IMG/VR virus record: IMGVR_UViG_3300017960_000056
Location: 1 to 24,080 of that record
Length of the DNA: 24,080 nt
From: a virus
Direction: 5' to 3' (one strand)
Shown in pieces: positions 14,492 to 22,483 of the stretch (the stretch's first letter is position 1; every line of letters begins with the position of its first letter). The translations under genes were made by a program, and so were the position numbers. Below the pieces are notes generated by a model. It searched no databases and was not told where the DNA came from. It was given only the letters and a program-made list of their open reading frames with translations.

Positions 14492-14522
14492 TAAAAGCTA
14501 GGCACGTTTTTTGTACCTAGCT
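14492..14522 (-). terminator. Intrinsic terminator after the major tail protein gene
   Basis: The minus-strand RNA forms a 10-bp stem, AGCTAGGTAC (14522-14513) with GTGCCTAGCT (14505-14496), one G-U pair and a 7-nt loop, followed by TTATT. The U-tract counted with the stem end is TTTTATTAT. It lies 12 nt after the stop codon and 40 nt before the chaperone gene, and should reduce transcription of the downstream tail genes. Confidence 0.75.
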
Positions 14523-14534
14523 CATGAAATGGTC

Positions 14535-15134
14535 TTATTTCTCTTCTTCAGGAGTGGAAGGGTTAGAAGGTGCAGAAGTGTACCCGTGGAATACAAGGCG
14601 ATCAAATTCCTCTTTAGTGAAGCCTTCGTTGTCTGAACGGGCTTTAAACAGCACTTGTTTGTCAAGCTTACGTGCTTGGAATGTGCCTGTAATTTCATCT
14701 GTATTAAGTTCTGCGCCACTGTCTGTAGATGTTGCTAAGTTTTGGTCTGGATACGCCATCTTACCCTTTAGAAGAGCAATATAAAGGTCTGCGCCAGAAC
14801 GTGCTTTAGATTTAAGAACAATTGAAATGTAAGGTGCTTCTGTGTTTGCTCCTAGCTTTTCAATACCGTTTTCATATGTAACACCCAGAATTTTATTTAC
14901 AACTTCAGAACCTAAGTCTGCAACTTGCAGGGTTAACTCTGGTGTTCCTGTACCTACTGCTGATACGTAGAAAGGTACGTTATTAGCGTAAGTCGTATTC
15001 ATCTGAGCACCTAACCCACTAATTTGAGCTTCAATAGCCCCTGCCTCTGTTGTAATATCAATCACTTCTTTTACAATCTCTGTGTCACCTTCATGGATTC
15101 CAACTTGAATACCATCAAAACCAATACTTGCCAT
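14535..15134 (-). CDS. Major tail (tube) protein, phi13 family
   Basis: The 199-aa product (ASIGFDGIQVGIHEGDTEIV at the start) has the length and pattern of the phi13-type major tail proteins of Gram-positive siphoviruses: a beta-sandwich with IGFDGIQVGI and a central stretch KSGADLYIALLKGKMAYPDQ-like (residues ~107-127; here KARSGADLYIALLKG). It closes with TGTFQARKLDKQVLFKARSD and an acidic Pro-rich tail. It polymerises around the tape measure to form the non-contractile tail tube. An AAGGAG lies before the ATG. Its own terminator directly after the gene fits a highly expressed structural protein. Confidence 0.9.
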   Translation of the reverse strand: MASIGFDGIQVGIHEGDTEIVKEVIDITTEAGAIEAQISGLGAQMNTTYANNVPFYVSAVGTGTPELTLQVADLGSEVVNKILGVTYENGIEKLGANTEAPYISIVLKSKARSGADLYIALLKGKMAYPDQNLATSTDSGAELNTDEITGTFQARKLDKQVLFKARSDNEGFTKEEFDRLVFHGYTSAPSNPSTPEEEK

Positions 15135-15156
15135 AGTTTTTTATCTCCTTTTCAAT

Positions 15157-15540
15157 TTAAAAATTTACTTGTTGTGTAGCTGTGTACCTTCTCGCCATAC
15201 GTATCAGGTCAATATCAGGGTCATCATCCAATACATTTGCACGTTGTACCCATTGATGTTTAGATAGTAAGCTGTCTAACGCTTTTCTGATTTCTCTTAG
15301 CGTTCTTAAATCTTTGGCCCAAACATCAACTTGTACCGTGATACTTATCTCAATTGCTCCATTGTTAGCGAAGCTTGTCTGATAATCATTGATCTCATTG
15401 ATACGAATAATCGGCGCATTTTCTACCTTTTGGTAGTCTTCTGGTACACGGATTGTGAAAATGTAATCTGGGTTAACTAGACTTGTGATTGTTTCGTCAT
15501 TCATCAGCAATTCATAAACAATTTCAATTGGTAATTTCAC
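15157..15540 (-). CDS. Tail completion/terminator-type protein (DUF806 family)
   Basis: This 127-aa protein reads MKLPIEIVYELLMNDETITS at the N-terminus, then IFTIRVPEDYQKVENAPIIR and a beta-strand pair ISITVQVDVWAKDLRTLREI, a pattern found in the DUF806 proteins of lactococcal, streptococcal and Bacillus siphoviruses. They occupy the position of the tail terminator that caps the tail tube and joins it to the head. The gene overlaps the gp10-like gene by 4 nt (ATGA) and precedes the major tail protein, in agreement with that role. The family assignment is good; the exact mechanical role is inferred. Confidence 0.8.
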   Translation of the reverse strand: MKLPIEIVYELLMNDETITSLVNPDYIFTIRVPEDYQKVENAPIIRINEINDYQTSFANNGAIEISITVQVDVWAKDLRTLREIRKALDSLLSKHQWVQRANVLDDDPDIDLIRMARRYTATQQVNF

Positions 15541-15911
15541 AAGCCTACCCCCTTTTTTAATTCTGATCTAATGATGTCTAAAACTCTTCTTTTCATTTGG
15601 TCTTCTGTCTGCTGGACAAAGCCTTGAGGTGGTTGCTTGATGGTTCCCATTTCAACAAAATGAACCCGCCAACTTGTTTCTTTGCCAAAACCGACTGTAA
15701 TGTGTCCGTCTTCATCCGGCTTACTAATCTGAACATCGTTTTTCATGTGCTTGCCACTGTGATTAGCCCCGGGCGGTGTGTTTCTTTCTAATTGGTTTGC
15801 TACGGCTTCTGCTGCCTTTTCGAGTGCTTTGTTACGGGCCTTGCGCTCTTTAATAGCTAGTTTTCTCAGATTGCTTTCAATAGCCTGTAAGCCCTTAATT
15901 TTAACGCTCAT
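15537..15911 (-). CDS. HK97 gp10-like neck/tail-completion protein
   Basis: The 124-aa product starts MSVKIKGLQAIESNLRKLAI with a basic helix (KERKARNKALEKAAEAVANQ) followed by the motif NTPPGANHSGKHMKNDVQIS and a beta region ending in VGFGKETSWRVHFVEMGT. The helix-then-TP.-.SG.L pattern and the late FVE-GT strand are the hallmarks of the HK97-gp10 family, which sits between head closure and tail terminator. The closing VQQTEDQMKRRVLDIIRSEL helix also fits. The gene overlaps the next one by 4 nt and abuts the head closure gene. Confidence 0.85.
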   Translation of the reverse strand: MSVKIKGLQAIESNLRKLAIKERKARNKALEKAAEAVANQLERNTPPGANHSGKHMKNDVQISKPDEDGHITVGFGKETSWRVHFVEMGTIKQPPQGFVQQTEDQMKRRVLDIIRSELKKGVGL

Positions 15912-16244
15912 CTAACTAGCCACCCTTGCAATAACAGTAGTATATTGCTTGTTTTGTAAATCAGGGTTAATCTGAACGATGTTGTATTTAATCCCTTTGT
16001 GCTTCACAGTCATATCATTGGTGACTTCGTGCCTTTGTTGGTACCGGATGATGAAGGTCAGTGTATTCTCAAGTTTAGTACCAATGGTGGCTGTGACTTC
16101 TTTTAAATACTGGGTTCTAATCGCAGCCCAACATGAAAAAAGAAGCACTTCTTGCTTCCTTGGTGTTCCTGATTCATCTTTAACGGTTTTGATTTGATAG
16201 AATCCGATACGGTCATTCATCTGTCCAACATTAGTAATTGGCAT
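15912..16244 (-). CDS. Head closure / head-tail joining protein
   Basis: At 110 aa this matches the head-tail joining family (SPP1 gp16-like): the opening MNDRIGFYQIKTVKDESGTP is the typical RI-x-FY strand with a G-x-P/K turn, followed by CWAAIRTQYLKE, then TLTFIIRYQQRHEVTNDMTV and the conserved KGIKYNIVQINP. These proteins form the ring beneath the connector and keep DNA in the head until infection. The gene overlaps the connector gene upstream by 14 nt, and the order connector, closure, gp10-like, terminator is the standard one. Confidence 0.88.
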   Translation of the reverse strand: MPITNVGQMNDRIGFYQIKTVKDESGTPRKQEVLLFSCWAAIRTQYLKEVTATIGTKLENTLTFIIRYQQRHEVTNDMTVKHKGIKYNIVQINPDLQNKQYTTVIARVAS

Positions 16245-16521
16245 AGTACCAGCCCCTTAATTGTTGAACGAGGGAGACTACACCATATGGAGAGTCATTA
16301 AGGTTTACTTCGGAAGTGGCTAAACGGTTTTGATACCAGTGGCCGACTAGAAGAAGGACTGCAAAGTTAAACTGTTCTCTTTGCTGTAATGTCTCTAAAG
16401 ATGCTTTTTGATCTATAGCATCTGCTATATACCTCTGCGCTACTTTTTGAAGCATAAGTAGGTAAGCATCGTCTTCATCATGATCAATCCTTAAAATGCT
16501 TTTTAGTTCGTCAAGCTCCAT
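16231..16521 (-). CDS. Head-tail connector (gp6-like, QLRG family)
   Basis: This 96-aa, largely helical protein (MELDELKSILRIDHDEDDAY, then LQKVAQRYIADAID) ends with LVQQLRGWYYANY, containing the QLRG signature of gp6-like connector proteins. A 12- or 13-mer of such proteins binds under the portal ring after packaging. The length is normal for the family. It is the first gene after the major capsid gene, separated from it by a small GC-rich hairpin, and begins at an ATG preceded by AAAGGGGGC. Confidence 0.87.
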   Translation of the reverse strand: MELDELKSILRIDHDEDDAYLLMLQKVAQRYIADAIDQKASLETLQQREQFNFAVLLLVGHWYQNRLATSEVNLNDSPYGVVSLVQQLRGWYYANY

Positions 16522-16549
16522 CTATAAGCCCCCTTTATCGTAACAAGTA

Positions 16550-16564
16550 GGGGCATCAAGCCCC
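16550..16564 (-). terminator. Short hairpin after the major capsid gene (weak terminator or mRNA stabiliser)
   Basis: GGGGC (16550-16554) and GCCCC (16560-16564) form a 5-bp GC stem with a 5-nt loop, 14 nt after the capsid stop. On the minus strand it is followed by TACTTGTTA, a poor U-tract, so strong termination is doubtful. It may protect the 3' end of the capsid mRNA. Confidence 0.4.
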
Positions 16565-16577
16565 TTTTGTCACGTTA

Positions 16578-17774
16578 TTACGCCGCAGGCTCTTCTGGAT
16601 TTGCAACTACTTCAGGTGCGAAGTGAACAAAACGGCCAGCATCTGGGTCAATTTGTTTGTAATCAGCACGAAGTACAACTGCAAGACCTTTACTGTAGGA
16701 GTCGAATTTTTCCCATTCTACAGAGACTTGATTACGCTTAGCTACGAATACTGATTCTTTCAAGTCACCCATGAAAATTGGGTAAGTAGGTGCTGCTTCT
16801 GTACCTCCGTTTGGCAGTAGTTCATCATCAACTACAATTACCTCAGCACCGAACAAAGTCTTGCCAGAAGGTGCAGAAATCGAATCTTGAAGCAAGTAGC
16901 GTCCGTTTTCATCTTTAAGTGTGTCTAACATGTTGTAAGCAGATTGGTTCATTACTGCGGATTTTTTCATAGAGGCTTTAAGTTCTACGTTATGTACACG
17001 TTTCAACTCATCGAGGGAATTAGCATTTACTGCCTTGAAGGATTTTAGAATTTCAATGATTTCATAGTTATTAGTCTCACGAACTGTGCGCTGAAGATAA
17101 GCTTGAACTTTTGAAATAATGTCAATAGCTGAGTCTTCAACAAGCTCGTTAGAAAGTGGAATCATACCTGCGTAAGTATCTACTTTCCATTCAACATCGA
17201 TAAACGGGTTAGTTGTTACTTCTCCCATTTCCGCAAGCTGTTTTTTGGTCATCAATCTTCCAGCTTTACGGCGGACAACCGGGAAGCTACCAGACTCAGT
17301 ACCAACTGTTTCAGATGTTACGTAGTTTGCTAGGTCAAACTCATCATCTTTAAGCTCAAGTACATTAGTAACAACTTCTTTTGGAACAACTACAGAAGTA
17401 TTCTCGGTAGTCAAACCGTCCCGGTACTCCCCATGAGAACGGATGTAATTTTCAAAAGAACGTAGTTCCCCGTCTGTTTTTTTCATAAGGTTTTTAGGCA
17501 TTGATCTAGTTTCTCCTTTACTTGTTTCTTTAGTTGGTGCTGGTGGTTGTTCATCTTCTTTTGGTTCTAGTGCATCGATCTCTTCGAGGTTTTTCAGTTG
17601 TTCCTCAAGCTCTTTAATTTCTTCATTGAGCTTGTCGATCGCTTCCTTGATTTCTTTAGCTGCAACCATATCCCCGGATTCAGCTTTTGTTTTAGCTTCT
17701 TCAATTTCTTTGTTTAAGTCCGCACGCTTCTCATGAATATTGCTGCGTAACTCTTTGATTTTTTCTTTAAGCAT
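16578..17774 (-). CDS. Major capsid protein, HK97 fold, with an N-terminal scaffolding (delta) domain
   Basis: The 398-aa product has a strongly charged coiled coil at residues ~1-70 (KIKELRSNIHEKRADLNKEI), a Pro/Lys-rich hinge (~71-95) and then the mature coat from about residue 100. That layout equals the HK97 gp5 arrangement, in which the N-terminal ~100 residues act as built-in scaffold and are removed by the prohead protease encoded just upstream. Family landmarks in the coat part include TTENTSVVVPKEVVTNVLEL, VTTNPFIDVEWKVDTYAGMI and the closing VVLRADYKQIDPDAGRFVHF. The exact cleavage site cannot be fixed by eye. It starts at ATG 17774 with AAAGGAG 10 nt upstream. Confidence 0.94.
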   Translation of the reverse strand: MLKEKIKELRSNIHEKRADLNKEIEEAKTKAESGDMVAAKEIKEAIDKLNEEIKELEEQLKNLEEIDALEPKEDEQPPAPTKETSKGETRSMPKNLMKKTDGELRSFENYIRSHGEYRDGLTTENTSVVVPKEVVTNVLELKDDEFDLANYVTSETVGTESGSFPVVRRKAGRLMTKKQLAEMGEVTTNPFIDVEWKVDTYAGMIPLSNELVEDSAIDIISKVQAYLQRTVRETNNYEIIEILKSFKAVNANSLDELKRVHNVELKASMKKSAVMNQSAYNMLDTLKDENGRYLLQDSISAPSGKTLFGAEVIVVDDELLPNGGTEAAPTYPIFMGDLKESVFVAKRNQVSVEWEKFDSYSKGLAVVLRADYKQIDPDAGRFVHFAPEVVANPEEPAA

Positions 17775-17807
17775 GTATGCATAACTCCTTTATTTGAAAT
17801 TTTTCAT

Positions 17808-17828
17808 AAAAAATACGCCTTATGGCGC
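17808..17828 (-). terminator. Candidate intrinsic terminator between the zinc-ribbon gene and the capsid gene
   Basis: The minus strand reads GCGCC (17828-17824), ATAA, GGCGT (17819-17815), a 5-bp stem (one G-U) with a tetraloop, followed by A and six T (17813-17808). It is short but has a good U-tract. No promoter is obvious in the 34 nt between it and the capsid start, so it probably only attenuates, or the zinc-ribbon stop is simply followed by a regulatory hairpin. Confidence 0.5.
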
Positions 17829-17834
17829 TGTGTC

Positions 17835-17975
17835 TTAGCCTTTTTTCTTAGCATCAATACAACCTGTAGGACCTTTACATTTCGGACAGTCAATCCCATC
17901 ACGCAGCTTATGTGAGGTCTCTGACCATCCACAACTTTTACTTAAACAGTAGTAAGTTGTTAGTGGAAATTTCAT
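17835..17975 (-). CDS. 46-aa zinc-ribbon protein
   Basis: A short reading frame with an excellent ribosome site (AGGGGGTGATC, 4 nt before ATG 17975) lies between protease and capsid genes, 24 nt after the protease stop. The product begins MKFPLTTYYCLSKSCGW and ends with CPKCKGPTGCIDAKKKG. Cys10, Cys15, Cys30 and Cys33 (with Cys39 extra) give a C-x4-C ... C-x2-C ribbon suited to bind one zinc ion. Similar tiny zinc-ribbon proteins occur in other phages (Com, and unnamed ones in head modules) as translation regulators or of unknown use. The position argues for a part in capsid expression or assembly, but this is inference. Confidence 0.75.
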   Translation of the reverse strand: MKFPLTTYYCLSKSCGWSETSHKLRDGIDCPKCKGPTGCIDAKKKG

Positions 17976-17999
17976 ATTGATCACCCCCTGTTGGCAAGA

Positions 18000-18572
18000 T
18001 CACCGATACTTTTCAAGCTCCAACAGGAACAAAAACATGTCTTTTTGAGCTTCCTGCACTTTTTGCATACTTCTTTGTACGAGTTCTACTGAACTAGCAT
18101 CGTATGCCGGGTATGTAACAACGGATACATCGAAAATAGAAGAAATAGATGTGATTGTGCGTTCAATTAACCCTGTTTGAGGGTTCTTTCTAAGCTTTTC
18201 ACCTCCCGGTGCAAGGTGAAAGCCAAAACTGCAATTAGAAATGTTCCCTAAACGGATATTTTCATAGACATCTTTGCTATATGAAGTGTTAGGAAGTTCA
18301 CAACGGAAGAACAAGCCTATTTCATTTACAGTTAGTTGTAATGTCTCTGAAACCGTTCGACCAATAATCTTAGCTGGGTCGTGGTCGACTAGACACCTTA
18401 CGTCTGATAAGTCCGCATTTTTCAGAGCTTCAGGCGTAATTAGCTCAATGAAACCGCCTAAGTCATTAGACCACTCATTGAATTTCAAGGCGTAACCTTC
18501 AATAATCATTTCTTCATCTTTGTTTACATCGATCGTTGCTGAGCTGAGTGATCGCTTTTCTGGTTCCCTCAT
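18000..18572 (-). CDS. Prohead protease, HK97 family (peptidase U35)
   Basis: This 190-aa protein begins MREPEKRSLSSATIDVNKDE and has the herpesvirus-protease-like arrangement of phage maturation proteases. By position the active site is His64 (in LVDHD), Ser115 (in NCSFGFH) and an acid at 148 (IFDVSVVTYPAY), which matches His65, Ser114 and Glu148 recalled for HK97 gp4. Here the third residue is Asp, a common variant in Firmicute phages. It would remove the capsid scaffold domain and then itself. The ATG overlaps the portal stop (ATGA) and AGGGGGTGA lies upstream. The C-terminal helix (SMQKVQEAQKDMFLFLLELE) may be a self-cleaved tail. Confidence 0.92.
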   Translation of the reverse strand: MREPEKRSLSSATIDVNKDEEMIIEGYALKFNEWSNDLGGFIELITPEALKNADLSDVRCLVDHDPAKIIGRTVSETLQLTVNEIGLFFRCELPNTSYSKDVYENIRLGNISNCSFGFHLAPGGEKLRKNPQTGLIERTITSISSIFDVSVVTYPAYDASSVELVQRSMQKVQEAQKDMFLFLLELEKYR

Positions 18573-19798
18573 GACTGATTTTCACCCCCTTCTGATGAAA
18601 TAGGGGCGTTTTTATTTTGTTTACTCGCTTGGTATTCGTCTAATTTGGTTAAATCAGCGTAGTTGAGACTTACTAACAGCTTGTCTCCCCCTTCAACAGG
18701 TGGTTTGCCGTACTCTTTACGGGCTTCGTTAACTGTAAGAATGGAATTTTGAAGAAGTTTAGAAACGTTCTCAACTTTCTTAGTAGGGTCTACTTCTCGG
18801 AGCCTGTCAGTGCTGAATTTAAACGACTGCGCTCGGTTAAGTGGATACTCAAGGAGTTTTATGTTTAGCTCTGAACTTATGGCTGAAAAATAGTGTGAAA
18901 GGGTATTTTGAAGGTAGGTTAAGTTTGCAGTTTCAAGGGAGGTATTAACCGTTTCAATTCCCATACGGTCTAAAGGGATGCCGCCAAAGGCTTTTGCAAT
19001 TTGCTTTGTAGTATATACGTTGTTGTTAACCAGTTTAAGGATTTCGGTATTGATTTCAATTGGCGTATATTCCATAGTGTCATCAAGAATAATTGTACGC
19101 AAAGCATTTCCTTCACCTGAATTGCTCTCTTCGAACTTTTGACGAATGCTATCTTTAGATTCCTTGTCTAAGCCCGACTTTTTAACTTTAAGAATACCTG
19201 AACTGTTAACCCCTTTTCTAAAGTTAGCTAGGAGAGTTCTTTTAGCTGCGTCCTGTTGAGCTAACTCATTACGTAGGCTTAGTAATGGTGATTCCCCCAT
19301 TAATCCATCTGTTGTAAACATTTTGAAATGGAGAATATCCTCTGCCGGGTACTTCTTGGTTTTGCCCTCCCCCAGATCGTGTGTGTAGACTATGTTTTCA
19401 TGTTCAAGGTCTACTGACTTCACTTCTGATACAGGGATGAAGTCAAGCCTTACTGGGGTATTGGCTTTATCTCGGATAATGTGTGCGTAGGAATTGCCGT
19501 TAAGTAGCATGTTTGCAGCCATTGCAAACTTAAAATGCCAGGCATCCATTAAATCATTAGGTTTTACATTTAGCAGATAATTTAAGTCATTTTCTTCTTC
19601 AGCTATCCCATTTACCATTAGCTGAATCGGAGAGCTTGCAATATCCTGACTAATGATCTGTACAGCCGTAAATACATCACTGTTTCTTATTGCCGTAGCA
19701 CTTGTATAAGTTACTCCATCTGTACTTGTGAAGGATATTACAGTGTCTAAGAACGGGTCTCCTGTTGAAGTCTTAGTTCTACTTCTAAATAGCGCCAT
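18569..19798 (-). CDS. Portal protein, HK97 family
   Basis: The 409-aa product starts ALFRSRTKTSTGDPFLDTVI and carries the family core: VFTAVQIISQDIASSPIQLM, LLNGNSYAHIIRD, the EILKLVNNNVYTTKQIAKAF helix and GGIPLDRMGIETVNTSLETA followed by the LTYLQNTLSHYFSAIS crown-side helix. Twelve copies form the DNA channel at one capsid vertex, where terminase docks and the connector later binds. The length is typical. AAAGGGGTGAT precedes the ATG at 19798. It abuts the DUF1056 gene (2 nt) and overlaps the protease gene by 4 nt. Confidence 0.94.
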   Translation of the reverse strand: MALFRSRTKTSTGDPFLDTVISFTSTDGVTYTSATAIRNSDVFTAVQIISQDIASSPIQLMVNGIAEEENDLNYLLNVKPNDLMDAWHFKFAMAANMLLNGNSYAHIIRDKANTPVRLDFIPVSEVKSVDLEHENIVYTHDLGEGKTKKYPAEDILHFKMFTTDGLMGESPLLSLRNELAQQDAAKRTLLANFRKGVNSSGILKVKKSGLDKESKDSIRQKFEESNSGEGNALRTIILDDTMEYTPIEINTEILKLVNNNVYTTKQIAKAFGGIPLDRMGIETVNTSLETANLTYLQNTLSHYFSAISSELNIKLLEYPLNRAQSFKFSTDRLREVDPTKKVENVSKLLQNSILTVNEARKEYGKPPVEGGDKLLVSLNYADLTKLDEYQASKQNKNAPISSEGGENQS

Positions 19799-19800
19799 TG

Positions 19801-19959
19801 TTAATTATCACCCCTTTCAGGGTCAAGTAAGTATGAAATAACAATTAAAAACACTCCTGAGATGGCTAACCCTAAGAGTGGAAGCCATAGATACACAGCA
19901 GTGTTAATTAAGGTCAGCCCTAACATGAATAAAACACTATGGATATTATCCATGATCAT
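19801..19959 (-). CDS. Small membrane protein of the DUF1056 type
   Basis: A 52-aa product starting at ATG 19959 (MIMDNIHSVLFMLGLTLINT), with AAAGGG 9 nt upstream; the second ATG, 6 nt on, is an alternative. A longer frame open back to 20154 overlaps the terminase gene and has no ribosome site. Two hydrophobic helices (residues ~7-25 and ~26-46) end with the charged DPERGDN. Small two-helix proteins of this kind, DUF1056, are encoded between large terminase and portal in many Firmicute siphoviruses. Their job is unknown; the conserved place suggests a link to packaging or to anchoring assembly at the membrane. Confidence 0.7.
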   Translation of the reverse strand: MIMDNIHSVLFMLGLTLINTAVYLWLPLLGLAISGVFLIVISYLLDPERGDN

Positions 19960-20005
19960 GGATGCCAACCCTTTCAGTTTCTGAAGGTCTATTGTAACCA
20001 CCACC

Positions 20006-21736
20006 TTAAAATGAAAAATTATTTGATTTAAAGAACTCATTATAGTCAATGGTGTCTTCTTCATGGTGCATTGCTTCGGTGTATGCGTTAATTCCTGCCG
20101 CAATCGGGTCAATTTTGTTACGCTCTTTCTTTTTATCGATCTGAATAGTGTCATTTACTTTGGTTACAACAGCATTGTTTATGGCTATTGTCAGCAATGG
20201 GTTCCCGTCATGAATAATTTTCTTATCATACACCTGTAGCCTAAAATCCTTCGTAGCTGGCGATAACGTTTTTACGCCCTGTCTTACACTAATTAAAGGG
20301 TATACATCCTCTAATTCGGTAATAAAGGTTGGTGCGCTGTACTCATCGTACATAATGCCCTTTACCGTGAAATTGTAGGTTTCTACAAGATTGTGAATGT
20401 ATTCAATAATCTGCTGATAATCAATGATTCCTGATTCTTTTTCAGTAATTGTACAATAACCTTTTTTAGACAGGTCTCTATAGTCTATCTTGTCACGCTT
20501 AATCTTAGCGTCTAGACCGCCTTTAGTGCCTACAAAGGAGTGACTGTCTATAAAAAACTGATTATTTACAGGAACAACCCATGTTAATGAAGCTAAGTCT
20601 TCTATTCGGGCTAAGTCAGCGCCTATATACACATCTTTTCCGTATATATCGGGCTTCTCATCAACTTTTACTGCTCTCCACTCCTCCCCTTTTAAAAGGG
20701 ATTCTGAAGAAGCACTTTGCCAGATGTTGAAGTTTTTCACCAAAGTAAGACTGACATCATCCTTAGCCCTTGCTTCTTTGAGCTTTTTTCGGAGAAACTT
20801 CATCATTTTTTCTCTAAGATCGTCTGACTCAAGAAGTGGGTTAGATTTAATCCATAGGTCTTCATCGTTTACTTCTTCATCTTCATCTTGCTCATACACT
20901 ACAGCAAAATAGTTATCGTTTTCTTCATCACCGTTAAGTATCTTAGTTACATAAGGGTATTCAATGGTGTACATAGCGCCATTTAATTCAACACCTGCTG
21001 TACTGATAATTAAAATTAATGGCTGGTCCTGTTGACCTTGTGAGGACTCTAAAACCTCCATCATGTCTGTATTCTTTGCTGTATGGTACTCATCGAGTAT
21101 GCCAACAAGTACATTTAAGCTGTCTAAGTTGTCGGTGTCTCTGGATAAAGGTTTAAGGATGCTGTTCGTGTCCTCTATCCTGATTTCATTTTGAACAATC
21201 TTGGTAAGCTTGCGTATTGCTGGAGACTGTTGACGAATCTTTTTTAACTGAGCAACAATCATTCTATAGACGGTTCTTGCTTGGTCTTTTGAATTGGCTG
21301 TACAGTAAATCTGCTTATCGAATTTCGGTGTTTTGCCGTAAATAAGCTCATACAAAGCAATACCTGCTATCAGCACTGATTTACCGTTTTTACGAGCCAT
21401 ACTGATATAAGCCTTCGTATACCGTCTTAGCCCGGTTTCTTTATCAACCCAACCATAAAGGCTGCCGACAATGAATTTTTGAAAAAGCGCAAGCTTCATA
21501 GGACTTCCGGAACTAACATCAGGGAGAAGCTCTATAAACTTAATAGGCTTGTAAGCTTCATTTTTATCAAACCTATAAGGAAAGTCATTGTCTTTTGATC
21601 TCTCAAGGTCGTCTAAATGTCTTTGTGCAGCCTGAATAGTTTTTTTACTTGCTGTAATTTCACCATCGACAATCTTCCGGGCATACAAGGTTGTCCAATC
21701 AATTACAGTGTCGATGATTTTATTATTCATTATCAT
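20006..21736 (-). CDS. terL: Terminase large subunit
   Basis: At 576 aa (first ATG; a second one at 21730 has a better GGATGAT before it) this is a two-domain packaging motor. The ATPase has a Walker A variant, SMARKNGKS (residues 112-120), and Walker B NVLVGILDEYH with Asp215-Glu216. The C-terminal nuclease shows VYIGADLARIED (Asp374), IMYDEYSAP (Asp464) and IDPIAAGINAY (Asp543), the acidic triad expected for the RNase H-like fold. It translocates DNA into the prohead and cuts it. The gene overlaps terS by 14 nt and is followed by DUF1056 and the portal, the order of HK97-like, usually cos-type, phages that also carry an HNH gene. Confidence 0.95.
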   Translation of the reverse strand: MIMNNKIIDTVIDWTTLYARKIVDGEITASKKTIQAAQRHLDDLERSKDNDFPYRFDKNEAYKPIKFIELLPDVSSGSPMKLALFQKFIVGSLYGWVDKETGLRRYTKAYISMARKNGKSVLIAGIALYELIYGKTPKFDKQIYCTANSKDQARTVYRMIVAQLKKIRQQSPAIRKLTKIVQNEIRIEDTNSILKPLSRDTDNLDSLNVLVGILDEYHTAKNTDMMEVLESSQGQQDQPLILIISTAGVELNGAMYTIEYPYVTKILNGDEENDNYFAVVYEQDEDEEVNDEDLWIKSNPLLESDDLREKMMKFLRKKLKEARAKDDVSLTLVKNFNIWQSASSESLLKGEEWRAVKVDEKPDIYGKDVYIGADLARIEDLASLTWVVPVNNQFFIDSHSFVGTKGGLDAKIKRDKIDYRDLSKKGYCTITEKESGIIDYQQIIEYIHNLVETYNFTVKGIMYDEYSAPTFITELEDVYPLISVRQGVKTLSPATKDFRLQVYDKKIIHDGNPLLTIAINNAVVTKVNDTIQIDKKKERNKIDPIAAGINAYTEAMHHEEDTIDYNEFFKSNNFSF

Positions 21737-22211
21737 CCAACATTTCTGCGAACGGGTCCTTTGTAGTCTCCTTCTGATCCGGCGTTAAAATACGCATTCG
21801 GCTGTCAATAGACAAGCCTAATTGACCTGCAATGCTTTTAATTTCATTTGACGCTGTTTTCATGATGGTTACATACTGACTGGTTTTAGTAACGGGGTTT
21901 CCTTGGCTGTTCATTTCGATAACTGTAAGACCATTCTTCTTAGCTTCATTAGAAGCTTTTATAAAGATCGAATACCAGTTACAGTACATACTTAAAAGCC
22001 CTCTATCCAGCTCACTGACCGGGAGTTGTTCAAGTAAAGGTGTTATCCTTTGCCACTCCCTTTTACCTCTTGCATCAAGGAATGAAGGAATGTTTTCCCC
22101 ATCTATCTGAGCCATGTCATATAGCACCTGCTCTTTGTCTTTACGCTCTGCAATTTCTTCTTTAGTTAAATGCTTCTTAGTTGCATCTGTTAGCGTGGGC
22201 TTACGCCCCAT
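21723..22211 (-). CDS. terS: Terminase small subunit, P27 family
   Basis: The start is ATG 22211, with AGGTGAT 4 nt upstream (162 aa); an ORF extended upstream adds 25 residues that do not look like the family and lacks a ribosome site. The basic N-terminus (MGRKPTLTDATKKHL) is followed by the pattern of P27-type subunits: FLDARGKREWQRITPLLEQL, VSELDRGLLSMYCNWYSIFI and a TVIEMNSQGNPVTKTSQYV turn, then MRILTPDQKETTKDPFAEML at the end. It recognises viral DNA and hands it to the large subunit. The packaging site is likely to lie in the gap just upstream (22212-22742). Confidence 0.92.
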   Translation of the reverse strand: MGRKPTLTDATKKHLTKEEIAERKDKEQVLYDMAQIDGENIPSFLDARGKREWQRITPLLEQLPVSELDRGLLSMYCNWYSIFIKASNEAKKNGLTVIEMNSQGNPVTKTSQYVTIMKTASNEIKSIAGQLGLSIDSRMRILTPDQKETTKDPFAEMLDDNE

Positions 22212-22483
22212 TACTATCACCTGCCTTTGCTGTAAGCTGTCAATTTTATGTGTGAAAAATGTTTTAAAATCAAAAGAAATAAGCAACAGCTAACGACCTT
22301 ATAAACCGTTAACCATTGCTTGTTGAAAGGAAGAAAAATGAGGGATAATGCGGAAAAAACAAAAACCCAAAAAGGGAATTTTCAATAAAGAAGACTCCCC
22401 GCCGTACCCTCCGTTCGTTGAGTTGGTAGGGGTTTTGGTTCGGGGGGCTTCACGTTTCGTTTTCTTTTTCTCTATCAAGGAGG

